From Strix aluco (Eukaryota; Chordata; Aves; Strigiformes; Strigidae): a DNA stretch of 64,000 nt. Below, one piece after another: positions 13,480 through 26,530 of the stretch (positions are counted from its first letter, which is position 1; each line of letters opens with the position of its first letter). The stretch is from the NCBI RefSeq assembly GCF_031877795.1, contig NC_133942.1, positions 2,728,001-2,792,000 of the forward strand, read 5' to 3'. Under the pieces are notes generated by a model. It saw nothing but the letters and a program-made list of their open reading frames with translations. It ran no database searches and had not been told where the DNA came from. The translations under genes were made by a program, and so were the position numbers.

Positions 13480-14190
13480 GGGATATCAATTAAACTCAGA
13501 CACCAGAGTGAAAAGAGCAGGCGTATTTTACTAGACATAACTAAATAATATAACAGAATAATACAGAAAACATACAGTAAGAAAAGACAGAACAGTGCAC
13601 TCAAACAAATAGGAAAATACAGGGTAATGCATCACATCATTGCTACCTGAGAGAGAGAATAGTGATTAAGGAAGATCCATCCCCACTCACACCCGTCCCA
13701 CCATCCAGCCCCGCAGGCGCTGGGCAGCCCCGGGTGCAGTGAGGATTTGTTGAGCCTGTCCCGGCGAGTGGGAAATCCTACGCGGGGTGTCCACCCGTAG
13801 CTGAGGCTTCCAAAGTCGCTGTGAGCAGGCCCGGCCTTAGGGACCAAAAATCAGCAAGTCAGAATAGCTGGCACCTTTGTTTTAAGCCGAAATATCTGGT
13901 TTCAATCTCACATTAGATTCCCCCAGAGCCTGGCCAGGGCTCAAGGGAGAAGCTAAGGGAGTTTCTCTGCTTATTGGATCGGATTATGCACAAGGTCTCA
14001 CATCAGGCCTCGAGGACAGGCACCTGTCTCCATGACTCTGTTATTCTATTCACATACAAAGGAAGGGAAAGATACATCCAAGATAGCTCCATCCTCCATG
14101 CATATTTCATTAATGATTACATACTGGGTTAGCAGTGTCGGCTCAGGGCCTGTTGCTCAGGCTTCAACACTTCCACCCTTTACATCAGAA
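13480..14190 (-). mobile_element. LTR-like block, probably a solo LTR of a second ERV family
   Basis: On the minus strand the block starts near TGTAAAGGGTGGAAGTGTTG, passes through an AT-rich and then a GC-rich promoter-like section, and ends with AGTAAAATACGCC, TTTTCACTCTGGTGTCTGAG and a TTAATTGATATCCC stretch. That layout resembles U3-R-U5 of an avian ERV. It differs from the TGTCCTGG family at 3995 and 53671. I could not find a convincing target-site duplication, so the edges are approximate. No internal viral coding sequence adjoins it. Confidence 0.5.
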
Positions 14191-16334
14191 TAGGTGGTTT
14201 GTTATAACTTAGTATAATACCTGTTAGCACAATGGTTATCAGTTATAAAATGTACAGGATTCATCTATAGGTCAACTCTGGCTTGGGCCAGTTGTCCAAG
14301 CCTTAGCACTTCAGCTCTGCAATCAGGGAAACCATCCCTTGAAGACTAAATTATTAAGGGTCCTTTAGCATACAAGGATATTAAATTATTTTACAAAATC
14401 TTGTCCTACGTTTGAATGCCTTGTATGGCCAGACTTTTACAAAACTGGTGGAATGGAAAAAGAAATGTGACCTTTGTCTGAGATTTTCTGTGTCCAGCAT
14501 CTCAGCTGGAACAGAAGCCCTAAGCAGGCTGCCTGATGCCCAGAAATCCCATACAAAGCATCACTGTTCATACCCAGATCAGCTGCCTCTGGATGCCTGA
14601 TGCATCCAGGACACATCTCATTCACTGAGCTGTGTGTGTGCTGATTGCCTTCACGATTTTCCACATGAAATGTGGGAGCATTGCTTTGATCATTTAATAT
14701 ATGAGCACACAGACAAGCTACCAGGGGTGAGAGTGCACAGGTACTTCTAGAATAGTAACTGTAGAGCAGAAATATCCTATCTGCATTTGCTTCCAAAACA
14801 GGCATCTTCTTCCATTAATCCTGTTGCTTCAACTGTCCCACTTTACCCCTTCTTTCCTGAGGGGTAAGCAAGTGTACATGGGCAGGAGGCCTCCAGCTCC
14901 CCTCGTGTTAGCTGTCGGAATGCTGGGATGTGTAGTTTAGGTGGGTTTTGTGGGCTCCTCTGTCATCAGCAGACATCAGCATTTCCAGGAGGGTAAGTCA
15001 TTCCCACCGAACATGTGCCTCACTCCCTCTTTCTATTAACTACAGATGGTGCTGTCACTACTCATCTGGACAACACACCCAACATTTAAAGAGGTAAAGT
15101 TTGGTAAGACATGTCCTACTCTGACTCTGGACTAATGAATATTGTCATGCCATGATGCTGCTCGCTGCACATCATTTAGCACATATTATATTCCCACTTT
15201 CCCAGCGGTGAAACAGAAAATTCTTCTTCCCCCTCTATCTTTTTTCACACCCTGTCAGTGTAATCTCGAGATTGCTGGAGTTGAGATGGTCTAGTAGTTA
15301 TTCTTGCTGCATATGAACCACATTTAGGACATGATACTACCACCTGAGTTGAACTTCATAGGAAACAGTAATATAAAAAAGGTTTACTATAATAACAAAA
15401 TGATACATGGAAGAATAAAGCATGACATTGTTCTAATGTCTCCTGGCCAGGCAGATTTTATCTACAATGATTGTTTTTTGTGCAGTGATTAAATATGGAA
15501 GGGGATTGTTTCACTTCTCTCCTTCCTATCTTAATTCCCTTCTTTACTCAGTATTAGGTCATCAAGCCATTTCTCATAAGCAGGTATGTTCTTGTAAGAA
15601 AGTATCCCCTAGAACACCTCTTCTCAAGAACAACTTCTTAAGAACAAGAAGGTGTAACACCCACCCCAAGACCTCTGCTATACCTTGTAGCCAGCACTGG
15701 GTATGGACCTCATGCTGACAGTACTGCCATCCTGGATTCTAGAAAGGCTGAGTCCTTGCTACAGGGGAATGGCATAAATACACAGACAAGGCTGACATTT
15801 TCCTCTGGCTAGGTATATGGGCTGCATGCTATTCCCAGGGTGGGAGAGGCAACATTTTCACTGCTGATCAAATCACTGTTACAAACCAGATCCTAGGATC
15901 AGCCCCAAGTTGAGTGGATATTAAGAGAAAGAGACATATTTCCCTTCTCAACCTAGAAATTCATCCATGTCCTAGGAAATAAAGAGGAATCTCTGCTTGA
16001 AATGCATCAGAAATCCTTCTTGACAAGTCAACTGATGCTAGGCTATCTGTGCCAGGCCTGGGATTGAACAACAGCAACACTAAGTCACCTCAGTCAAAAA
16101 CTTCCAAAACTTACCACAGACAGATGCTGCTGTTGATCTAAAGAAACGGTTCCTGACCTCCCAGTGCAGACTACAAATCTGTTTTCCAGAATTTCACAAT
16201 ATTTACTAAGGCACCTTTGCTTCTGTTTTATAAAGAAAAATGTTTCTTGTCCTCTGGGCAGCACAGAAAGAAAACCTGCCAAATGTAAATACCCGCAGTA
16301 GTTGTCCAAAGAATTCCTGATTCCTATTTTCATC

Positions 16335-16500
16335 TTACCGTGTGACTCTGGGCAAATCATGATGTCTCTGCATGGTACCAGTTTAGCAAAACATGAAAGT
16401 ATGTGCTTATGTGCTGGGGAGCTTTAGTGCTTCGCTGAATCAGAGCCAGTCTGCTCCAGTTTCCCTCTCATGGCATGAGGACAATGATGCCACCTCTCTG
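16335..16500 (+). repeat. MIR-like SINE fragment
   Basis: It contains GTGTGACTCTGGGCAAATCA followed by TGATGTCTCTG, then CCAGTTTCCCTCTCATGGCA, GAGGACAATGATG and CCACCTCTCTG. These match, in order, the MIR core pattern 'GTGTGACCTTGGGCAAGTCA ... CAGTTTCCTCATCTG ... GGGATAAT'. Divergence is high, as expected for a family that old. Confidence 0.55.
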
Positions 16501-19127
16501 TATAAAGAATCCTTAGGACTTACAGATTAACTTTTCCCTAAGGAGAAAACATTCATGTTAGTCTGGCTCCAGCTGTGATTACTTCAAAGGTAAAGGTAGA
16601 GTTCCAGCAATATTTCTGCATGTCACTGTAGCCTAGTTGTGGTCCCAGTTCAGTGAAATACAAGACAAGACACCTTCAGAATTGACAGAGCAGTAACAGG
16701 CCCTAAAATGTTGTGAACCAGGATTGATCCCATTAATGCAAACCAGGACGACATTAGCAGAATACGCTGCTCTTCTCACAGAGAGGAGCATAATAACGTT
16801 AGGATTCCTAGAAGTCAAAGGGCACCACCAGGCTGCTTGAAACCCTGGCACATAGAGCTGCATTCAGGATTTGGGCTTCAAGCAGTCATGGCAGAACCAG
16901 GACTAAACCCAGGTCTTGAGAAGGTGTCGTGAGGTAAAATCAATCCGTGCAGTCTCTGGAAGCGTACACTCTTCTTTGCCCATGATTTGGGCTAAAGTGT
17001 GGAATGGACGCCTTCCACATCACCCTATTATCCAAACACCCCTGGCTGCCTCTTCTGATTTCTTCCCTTGTTTGCCAAAACAACCCATGGAGTTCATTTC
17101 TTCAACCCACTAGAGTTAACTTCAGCCTTGTTCTGCATTAAATCATGCAGCATATGGAGATACAATTCCAAGCCATCTGGATTATCATTAGCCATCAGGT
17201 GTTGGGCTCATTACACCTGTTATAAAGAAAAAGGATAATTAAATGTGGGGGGGGAGGAATTATATTCCACTCACAGCATTGCTGCATTTTATCAATCCCT
17301 TCCTGCCCCTTTTGGCTATATGACCAAAGCACTTTTTTGCAATATGCAACATTAAAACCATTTGCATAAGGCGGAAGTAAAGACGAGTGAACCTCCTTAG
17401 CCTGAGCAGATGTTTTTCATTAGAAAATAATTTGTCAAAAGGTAGAGAGACTCATACTACTAATTTTCAGAACAGCTTCTTTCACTTTGGAGAGTAACTA
17501 GACTTAATTTAATTGCAAATGGCCTGCATGATCCCCAGAATAAGGAAAGGAAAATCAACATGAATGTGTGCTATTTTTTTAATCAAAATCTTTCTCAAAA
17601 TAAAGGACTTTTGTCCTATTTCCCCTGGGACAACTGCTGATTCCTGATTTAACCTCATAGATACTCGCTATCTGTCTTCTGAGATAAAGCAACATTTAAG
17701 GGTACTGGAGAGAAACAACAGGAAGAACTTTACTGCATCCATGTTGTAAGTCCGTGAGCTAAAAAGTGGCTGTTAATCCTAGAGAGGAGACAGTACATTT
17801 TAAGAAGTGGAGACTACACTGGGCAGAGACAGAACAAGCTTCCACATGGAGAGAGAGAGGTTCTGATGCTGCTTCTCATCTGCTGGGTGAGGTGGGACCA
17901 GGCTGGTCCTCTGCTTCAGTTTATCCTCTGGTGTAATTAGACTGTGAGTTGTTCAGAGGCAGTCATGGTCTCTTCCAGGGAGCCTCTGACGCAGTAAGAC
18001 ACCATTCTCCATTAGGTGCTCTCAGCAGTGGCAAAACACAAGTATTAGTAATTGATCCAGCACAATTAACATCTGGCAGACAGGAGCAAAACTAACATGA
18101 GAGAATCTGCAATCTAAAACTGTTTCAGAGCTGAGCCCTGTGGACGGAATTGTATTTATTTGTACCATGCAAACACCTCACCTAACTTTGGTGATGTAAG
18201 CCCCTTGCATTGAGAAATGCTGGTATTGGCTTTCTGCATGCACACAAAAATGTGTAAACTTGTATAAACACATTACACGTGTACGTGGCTCCTCTGTTCC
18301 CAAAGGAGTACGTAATCCTGCTCACGGTGTAAGCACCTGCTCTGGGCATTTGCTGAATCACAACAGTGCCAGGCCAGGGGCTTGTTTTTCTTTTCCTTCT
18401 GCAGCTACTTATAAATCAAACGCCAATGAAAAGAGCCAGCCCAAATAAACAAGCACTCGGAGCTGAAGTCAAGGAACTGGGTGTTGACAGAAAGGACTAA
18501 GACTAAGACGACTGCTGGAGAGTCCCAGCCTGTACTGCTTGTGCCCATGGAGGTTTCTTATTTCCTGAAGCCAAAGACTGTGTGACCTGCATCCATAACA
18601 AGCCATTAAAGAAAGAAAAAGTCCCCACCAGTTCTTGGCTTGAGCTTTCCAAGGCTCAGTGTGTAAACTTTAAACTGTAAGGGATGATTCTTCCTTCTTC
18701 ATTCCTAAAATCATGAGACACTACCTCCACTGAAGAATGAATTCCTCTTGATAACACTGGGTGGCTTTGAATTCCCCTCAGGGCCTGCCCTGGGAGCGAA
18801 TAACAAGACTCCCACTGACTTCCAGGAGCCGGGATTTCCCTTCAGAACATTTTCAGGACATTCTTACAATGCAAAATGAAGCACACCACTTGTACTGACA
18901 GAGACATGCAGTATACCATCCCTGGTATGGTTACAGTCCCATCTTGTGCACATGCTCCATCAGGCCACAGCTATTCCCATGGAAAACAAGCATAATCGAC
19001 CCTGCTATTAGCAGTTCTACTGTGGGATGAGTTTGTTCGCCCTTAAGCTGGTCTAGTTCTAGCAGTACAGAAACAAAAGCACACTCTCAATATCTAGTCA
19101 TTATTGCTCAGCTCAGAAAAAAGAGCC

Positions 19128-19185
19128 ACTACCCTTATCATCATTCTGCAGATTAGGAAACTGAGGTATGTTGTCTGTGCCCCTG
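19128..19185 (+). repeat. MIR-like SINE fragment
   Basis: The segment ATTCTGCAGATTAGGAAACT followed by GAGGTA matches the MIR pattern 'CCCATTTTACAGATGAGGAAACTGAGGCA' with few changes. Confidence 0.5.
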
Positions 19186-19384
19186 TTACAAGCAACTTTT
19201 CTTTCCCATATGATGCAACTTGGTGCTGCAACAGAACAGAGTATGTGTCATTCGTCCAAGTCATTCTGCATGGCTGCACTTTTAACCACCAACGTTGCAA
19301 AGGTAACAAAAAAACCAGATTGTAATTTAAATGGCACTGGTTTGTTCAAAGATATGTGATTTTAATAGCAATAGGTACATATTA

Positions 19385-19447
19385 ATGGTTGGGCTACCAT
19401 GATCTTCAAGGTCTTTTCCAACCTAGATGATTCTGTGATTCTGTGAT
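19385..19447 (+). mobile_element. CR1 LINE 3' end
   Basis: The segment carries ATGATCTTCAAGGTCTTTTC, CAACCTAGATGATTCTGTGA and TTCTGTGA, the characteristic CR1 3' UTR end with its 8-bp tail repeat (two tail units). Only about 60 bp is retained, consistent with the usual severe 5' truncation. It is the clearest single marker that this is a sauropsid, most likely avian, genome. Confidence 0.85.
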
Positions 19448-21814
19448 ATATTTGGGAGATTTTTGCTGACCAAAGTAACCTGTAATTTTTAAAGACAAAA
19501 AAAACACTACTTAGACTTTCAGAGAATAATTCCAATTTTCAATGAAATGTTACATCAAAACATTTTGCATTGGTTGTTTATTGTTAAAGTTTTGTGGATT
19601 TTTTTTCTTTAATTTTTAAAGGCTTTATCTTACAGTTTCAGAGGTTTCTTCTTTTTTCATGTGTTACTTTCTGAAGACGGAGATACAGTTCAGGACTGGA
19701 TATTTTCTGCACAGGTGCAGGTTCTATTTCAACAGTATTTTATTTGCAAATTAAAATGTGTGTTAAAGAAAAGAGGCCTGAATTTTATGAAGCAAACAGG
19801 AAACAGATAATTATGGAAAATAGTTAAAAATGAAGCTTTATGCATCTGCTGAATCTCCCCAAATCTGTAATGATGCCCTGCGAGCCGGTGTTTGGCTGCT
19901 TAATCAACCCACGGAGATTTTGCAGGTCTGTAAAAATGGGGCAGAAATCTCAAGAGAAAATGATTCCTTATTGACATTTCTGTTTCTGAGTCTGGCTTGA
20001 TGCAAAACAGAGTTGCATAAAGATGAGAAATGGCAAGGGAAAAAAATATCTGAACATTTCCCACCACTGCTTAAGTTCCATTCAAATCTGTACCCAGATC
20101 TAAATTTCAAACTTCCTAAAATTCTGAGGTATTTAAATCATCTCATTATATATTTAACTTTTCTGCCATGTGTGATAAAAACAACCAAAGCCATGCTTAT
20201 AATGTCTAGGGGGCCTTCTTGAAAATTAACACAAAGCATCAACATCTCATAAAGAGTTTTAGTCTCATCCCAGCTCTGGGAATATGAAATAACTCCTCTT
20301 ATCCAGCCTTAGCAGACAGTTCTTCCCCTCTTCATGAAGACTCCTGAGCCTAATTAGGGAAATAAACAAAAGAGCTTTTATCGTGAGCCGAGGAAGGCTG
20401 CTACCAGGGTTGATACCTGGTCGTACCCTGAGCTCAGCCAGCCGTCCCCGTGCTGTCAGTCAGCGTGGCTGACACCGGGCTGAGGTCGTGTTAACTCCCC
20501 CACCACGGCTGGCTCACGGCTGCTCTGCCATGCGGGGTGGTCCTTGCTAGAGCTGGGGAAATGCAGATCCCTCCCTATTTGCATGTCTGTAAACCAGGGA
20601 TTTTCTGTAATATATACACATATAAATAAGAAAATACATATATATACATGCACACATACCAAAGCATGGTACGTCCTAGACACAGACAGGCAATATTTTC
20701 CTCCAAATCACTTTTGCACCTGTAGCTTCCCTGTTTCTAAATTTCTGTCCTCTGCTTCCTATTGGCTTCCTCTTTCTGTGACTTCTTTCCTGTCCTAATT
20801 CTGCATAACCAGGTACTTCTTCCCAACAGCTGTACTTTCTCTTATTTTTGTGGGGGTTATTGAAGGAGTGCCTGCAAACTAATTTGCAAAAAACATAGTT
20901 TTAAAGAAGTGAGAGCTGTTTGAGCTCAAGCTATATCAAGATCTTATCTCCTTTACCCCTACCAGCTCTCTGCTTTGCAGATTGCTGTGTGTGTATCATG
21001 CAGTGTAGAATTCTAGGGAATCTGACATTTTTTATAGGAATTAACAGTCAAGCAACTGAACCCTACTGGAATCAAATGGATGTTGGCCCCTGAGTTCCTT
21101 AGGCTTCTTTGAGATGAACGTCAGTGCCTGGGAGTGAGGAAGCTGTGAGTAAGCCAACGTCAGCCTGACCAACAGCAGGACAGAGCGAGCTGTTTCCACA
21201 ACCAATGCCTTAACCTCACTGCTCCAGCCACCGAGAAACAGCGCTGTTCACAGATGTTATTTCTGCTCATCCACATTTCTTTCAAACTCTTGCAATACTT
21301 TTCTCAGCCCCTTTTGATCTGCCTGCCCTGGCGCCAATATCTACACTGGTTGCCAGTGACATTTCTTACTGATTTTTAAAAAGCTTCTGCTTGCCTACAC
21401 TATAGCGCTATAACAGCCTAGCTCTGGAACTTCTTTATCTTTTATTTTCTTTTTATGTTCCCAGGCTGTTCTTGAGGCACATCCTTCTAATTTATAAGTT
21501 TGTCCAACAAAAAAATAAAGTAAAATTGGAAACATTTGTAGCTAGAACCGTCAGTATTTATGCCTCACAGTTGGCAGAATCTCCTGATTGCTATTCAGTG
21601 GTTTGAATCTCTTCAGAGATGTGTAATAGAATTCCATTTTTAATCAGGTTGGAACTGCAAAGCATCCTAGGACATCACTGGCCAAATGCCCCCAGAGAAG
21701 TATTTATGTTGTTGTAACACCATAATCATCCATCAAACACTAGATGTTAATAATAGCATTTAATTTGAAAATGGAGCTTTGCTTTTATGTTATTTTTATG
21801 TGTTTTATGCAACA

Positions 21815-21890
21815 GGAAAGGCTAATTATCTCCATTTAGGAGAGGCAGAAACTGAGGACGTACTGCAGAGCAGGGATTTGAGCCTTACTG
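21815..21890 (+). repeat. MIR-like SINE fragment
   Basis: Contains TTATCTCCATTTAGGAGAGG, then CAGAAACTGAGG and CAGGGATTTGAG, in the order of the MIR 3' half ('CCCATTTTACAGATGAGGAAACTGAGG ... GGGATTTGAACCC'). Confidence 0.5.
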
Positions 21891-24252
21891 TGATCTTTGT
21901 TCACTGTCTGGCGGAAGTGAAATGTATCTCCAGCTTCAGGCAGACAGAAGAGACTTCAGATGGCACCTAATACTTGTGAAATCTAGCCCCAGCTCTGCCA
22001 CTGGGAGGTTCAGCAAGCCACACCACCTCAGCATTTCTTGATTAAAGTGGACAACAGTGCAAGGGAGAGGGTACAAACAGCACCTTTTTGTTAGGGAATT
22101 AACTGTTGCACCTACTGTGTTCATGTTAACTCCAATACTAGCCTTTAAGCACAATTCTTAAAGCATATTTTGTTTATTTGTTCTCCCTCTTTGGCTTTTC
22201 CGCATGGACACAGTCACCAAGGGCTCGATTTCCCTGTTGTCTCCAGTACTGGGTTTTTATGGTGAGATCCTGGGGCCCACCCTGTTTTGGAGGGGCTATA
22301 GAGTCTTCTTCTCCCCTGACTGTTTTCTGTAGTGCTGTAATATTCAAACAAAAGACAATGAAAGGGCAAGAAAATGACTAAGTGGTGGTGTTAGCAACAG
22401 GCTACCAGCAGCCCAGGCCAGGCACTTGTCAGCACAGAAAATCTCCCTCTCGTGTTCGGAAGCACAACCTGAGTTAGGCTGTGCTCTGACATGGCATTTC
22501 CAGCTGTGCCACCCCCGGGCACCGCTGCGGCCTGTCCTGCCTCACCACGCTGTCCCTTCACCCTCCTCCTGTGCCCGCCCGCGAGCTCTCTGCTGTACAG
22601 AGGAGCTGTTCTGGACCCACAGCAGTAATGAAAGCTGTGTACGGAAACACAGCAAATCTCTGCACTCCAGGGACAAGGAAAGGAGTCATCGATCAAAGTC
22701 TTAACTCCTTGAGCAGGCTTGGAAAAAAATAATAGCATAAAACTTGTAAATTCACTTGAGCACCTCTGGTACAGAGTCGAACAGTGGCTGTGTCAGCTCG
22801 TGACTGAACAGACCCACTGGAGCCCTGCAGGGGTCTCGGCTAACAGCCTGCTTCTGGCAAAGGAGAGGAATGGAATGAAACAGGCAGATGTAGAGAGATG
22901 AAGCTTCCCATTGCATTTAAATTCTCAGTGAAGGTGGGAAGCGTGTTGTATTTCACATGGAGAGTGATGGATCTTGCAGTAAACTGCCAGTGGAGGCTGA
23001 CATCTTCAGCCCCAGGATGGGTCTTTGCCTACAAGTAAAGCCTTCATGTTCTTTAGAAGGGCAGGTAGGAGCTCTGACTTCAGATGTCTAGAAGTTAGAT
23101 GTCTAAGACTGATCTACTCGCTCTATGCACCTTTTACAGTCAGGGGAGAGAAAGTGAGTCATCTCTTCCCAAGACATGCTGCTAAGCCAGGTCCAGTGAA
23201 TCACCTTGAGGACCTTGTTTCTCTCCATTGAATATAAAAAGGGTCTGGAAAGAGTGGTTCATGTTTTTTATTTGTCTTTTAGATACCAAAGCAGTGAGAT
23301 ACATTCCACCTTAAAACTGACCACTCCCTCTAGCCTTGAAAGTCTGCATAGCAGTGGGCACATCTACGCTATCCAACTGGTTCCCTTTGTGTTTTACTCC
23401 AGGACTCCAGTTTTCCACCGAGACCCAGCATAGCATGGACCAACTCGTTACACTGGTGAGGGAAGCAGGACACTGAACTCAGGACAGGGAATTTCAGGGC
23501 CTGAACCCTGGGGCTGGCTGGATACACCAGTCTGGGTACAAGGACCAGAGCTTGCTCTTTCACATGGATAGCACAGCCATTGTAGTGTGAAAGAAGAGGA
23601 GTGAGGCTGTATTTTCAGAACAGGAAGATGCTTCTTCCAAACTTATTCCTAAGTGCCAACACCCATTTAGCGGACAGGAGTGCAGAGTCTCACTGAAGGT
23701 GTGAGAGGCTGCTGGGCTGTCAGCTCCTCTCCACTCTCCAACTTGGTTCACCCTTCACCCTGCTGGGAATCTTGCCTCTAATTGCATCACTACTGACACG
23801 AGGGCATGATGTATCCCTTGAGTTCATCCATGAGGAGTCCCAAAATTCTTGCTTTAAAACGGAAATTGCTAACAATTTTTTATAATGCAAGAGAAGTGCA
23901 AAAAAAGGTGATCCATTATTTAGTATTGCCTTTATTTCTATACACAACATGTTCACAGCATGCTGTGTCACTCAGACCTCTAGAATAAACAGGAAAACAT
24001 GAACGAGGAAAAATTACTCTAGGCCTAGTCCAACTCCTAGTGAGTACAGTGCTCCGGGATCTCAGTGATCCCTAAGGCTGGGAACAGAAATTAAAGTAAG
24101 AGGGTGATCAAAACAAAAGCCTGGGAGCTAAATTCTGTTCTCATTCAACCAGCTGTAACCTTGAATGGGCACTGCTGATTCCAGTGTGTGTGTTGGATGT
24201 AATCACCAAGTGCACAGACACTGCTCCAGAAAGGCCTTCGTGAAACAAGATG

Positions 24253-24317
24253 CCTGCAGGAATCCCAAAGGCAGCACTGCAAGATCCCTGCAGGAATCCC
24301 AAAGGCAGCACTGCAAG
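24253..24317 (+). repeat. Two-copy tandem duplication, period 34 bp
   Basis: The 31-bp string beginning CCTGCAGGAATCCCAAAGGC occurs at 24253-24283 and again at 24287-24317 without mismatches, indicating a recent local duplication. Confidence 0.9.
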
Positions 24318-25924
24318 CTGCCCACACCAGGGCATCTCCTCTCCCATCCATCCCTGCAGCTGCTCAGCTCTGCAGCAGCTCAGGCACTTCTGGAGCACAG
24401 TAATCAAACCCAAAACCAAACAAAACCCCAACAGTGTTAGGAGAGGAAAGGATGTTTAAATCCTGCAGAAAATGCTGTGATTTCATAAACTGACCCATGC
24501 TAGAAGTGGGGTGGATTCAGAACTTATGAAAGTTTCTGTGAAAAAGAAACACTTGTCTGTGAGCTGAGTGCATGGCAAAGAGGGAGGGGAACGGAAGAGG
24601 TAACCAATACTGACACAGAAAATCCACAGAGACAGACTCGGTACTTGCTTAGTCCCATTCCTGCCCAAATGCTAAAATCACACTCTGACCCAATCTGTCT
24701 CTCTTCTCCAATGACAACAAAGAAGTATTTAAGGTTCCACTTTCCCAGGCTATAGTACAACAGGATAGTGCTGTGAAATAACAAGCTGAAATAACAATTT
24801 ATTAGACAATCTAGGCTCAAGGCTTCTATTTGTACGGACTAGACCCAGAATCAAGAAATCCTTCCAGTGCAGCTTCTTCCAAAATTCACAGGTCCCCATG
24901 GAAAACGCTCATTTTAATTGAATACAATGCAAAACAGGGCAGTTTTCTCTACCCAAGAAGAGAGCAAAGCCCACAGGTCGTCTGTGCCATTGCATTTTGG
25001 AGATGACATCTTCAGACACTGATGCTTCCTCTCCAACTCCAAACCTTCCTAAGCTGCTTCAACTGTGAGGAGAAAGGGATTAGCTGTCATCTGGAGGAAT
25101 GGATGCACCCAAGGTTTTCTGTAGCTGCAGCAGCAGGAGACAGAAAACTGAATTACAAAATCTTGGCAATTTTTATTTTAGCTTCTTTTAGACTGAGAGA
25201 TATAAATAAAAAGTAGCATCTCAACAAAAGAGAGGTGCTAAGACTGCTACTGACTGCCTAGTATGAATTGGCTCCCGAGACAATCTGTTCTAAGACAGTT
25301 ACACTATTACAACAAGTATTACAATTAATGAGGCCAAGTCACCTAGAAGAACCTGGCAGGAAGATATCTAATGACAGATCCCTGTTTACTAAAACCATTT
25401 GTACGCATATCGTTGGGAAAAGTGCAAAGGCAGTGTGTGCATGCATGCGTACAGCCAGCTGTGTATGTCTGTGAAGGTTTTAATGTGCACTGGTGTAGTT
25501 GGGGTCAGTGAAAAATGGGAATGATTTGTGTTACCGAGTTAATCCTCTTGTGATTGCATGAGCTCTGCACACCATTCCTGCCAGCTGTTTGTTTAATCTG
25601 CAGACTTCACTCACTCACTCCTCCTTTTTCCAGAGCTTTTATCACCTCTTCCACGAAAGTTTGCTTTATGTTTCACTTGGATGTTCCTTGTTGCAGACTG
25701 TGCCTGTGATTTCTTATCAACGTTCCTCACAGAAGGCATCATTCCCCTTCCTGCACACACCTTTTGTGTGTTAAGGACATTATCATTTAGTTTTCTCTCC
25801 TCTAAGCTACACAACCCCATTATTTCTCTCTACCCTGTCAGCCATAGTTTTCCAGACCTCTTGATCATTTTATCAGTCACCACTGCAGTTTCCTCAGTTA
25901 TTTGGTCACCATCACTCTGGAAGT

Positions 25925-25980
25925 TCAGTGCCCCAAACTGGACACAATACCCAGCTGGAGTCTCCCAGTGCAAGCAGAAG
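25925..25980 (+). repeat. Possible old CR1 fragment
   Basis: GTGCCCCAAACTGGACACAA followed by TACCCAGCTGGAGTCTC and CCAGTGC resembles the 'GTGCCCCAAACTGCACACAGCACTCGAGGTGAGG' segment that I recall from bird CR1 copies. Similarity is limited to this core, so length and subfamily cannot be given. Confidence 0.45.
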
Positions 25981-26461
25981 GCTGACTCCACATGGCTTGC
26001 AAGCTGTGCTCTGGTTTAGATTGCTCCTACAGGTCTTCAATGAGTGACAGTTGTGTTTGGCCTATATTAGTACCTACTGACCAGCTGCAAGCCCAGCCCA
26101 GGTGAATTTGAAACATCCAGAAATTGCACCAGACCAGAATTCCTGGTAAGATTTTGAGGAGACTTCATAAACTGCAGCTGCAGTGCACTGGACACTGTCA
26201 AACACATCTTAGGGAACTTCTTTCTTCCCAAAGTCTAAATCTGGTGCTCCAAACACAGTATCTCTGGGGTAAGATGTGAATTCCTCCACTTCTGGAGTAT
26301 TGCTCTATTGCAGTACCTCACCCAATCTCTACACATGCTGAGACAACCACTTCTCTTCTCCAGGAAAAAACCACAAATCTGGATAGAAGCGTCTAAGAGA
26401 CTTGGCGCATGGGATGATTGTTGGATCACAATCCATCAAGCAAGTATTTAATTAGAGGTAA

Positions 26462-26530
26462 AACAAAGACACGAGCTTGCCTAAGGTCACTCAACAGACA
26501 AACAGCACTGCAGCCCAGGTCTCGGTGTCA
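26462..26530 (+). repeat. MIR-like SINE fragment
   Basis: Contains GCTTGCCTAAGGTCACTCAA and CAGCCCAGGTCTC, matching the MIR pattern 'CTTGCCCAAGGTCACACAGC ... AACCCAGGTCT'. Confidence 0.55.

Larger units (their letters stand above)
14191..19384. other. AT-rich stretch with old SINE fragments, no gene recognised
   Basis: Apart from the MIR-like segment near 16335-16500 I see no supported feature. Short open frames occur on both strands without domains. Confidence 0.45.
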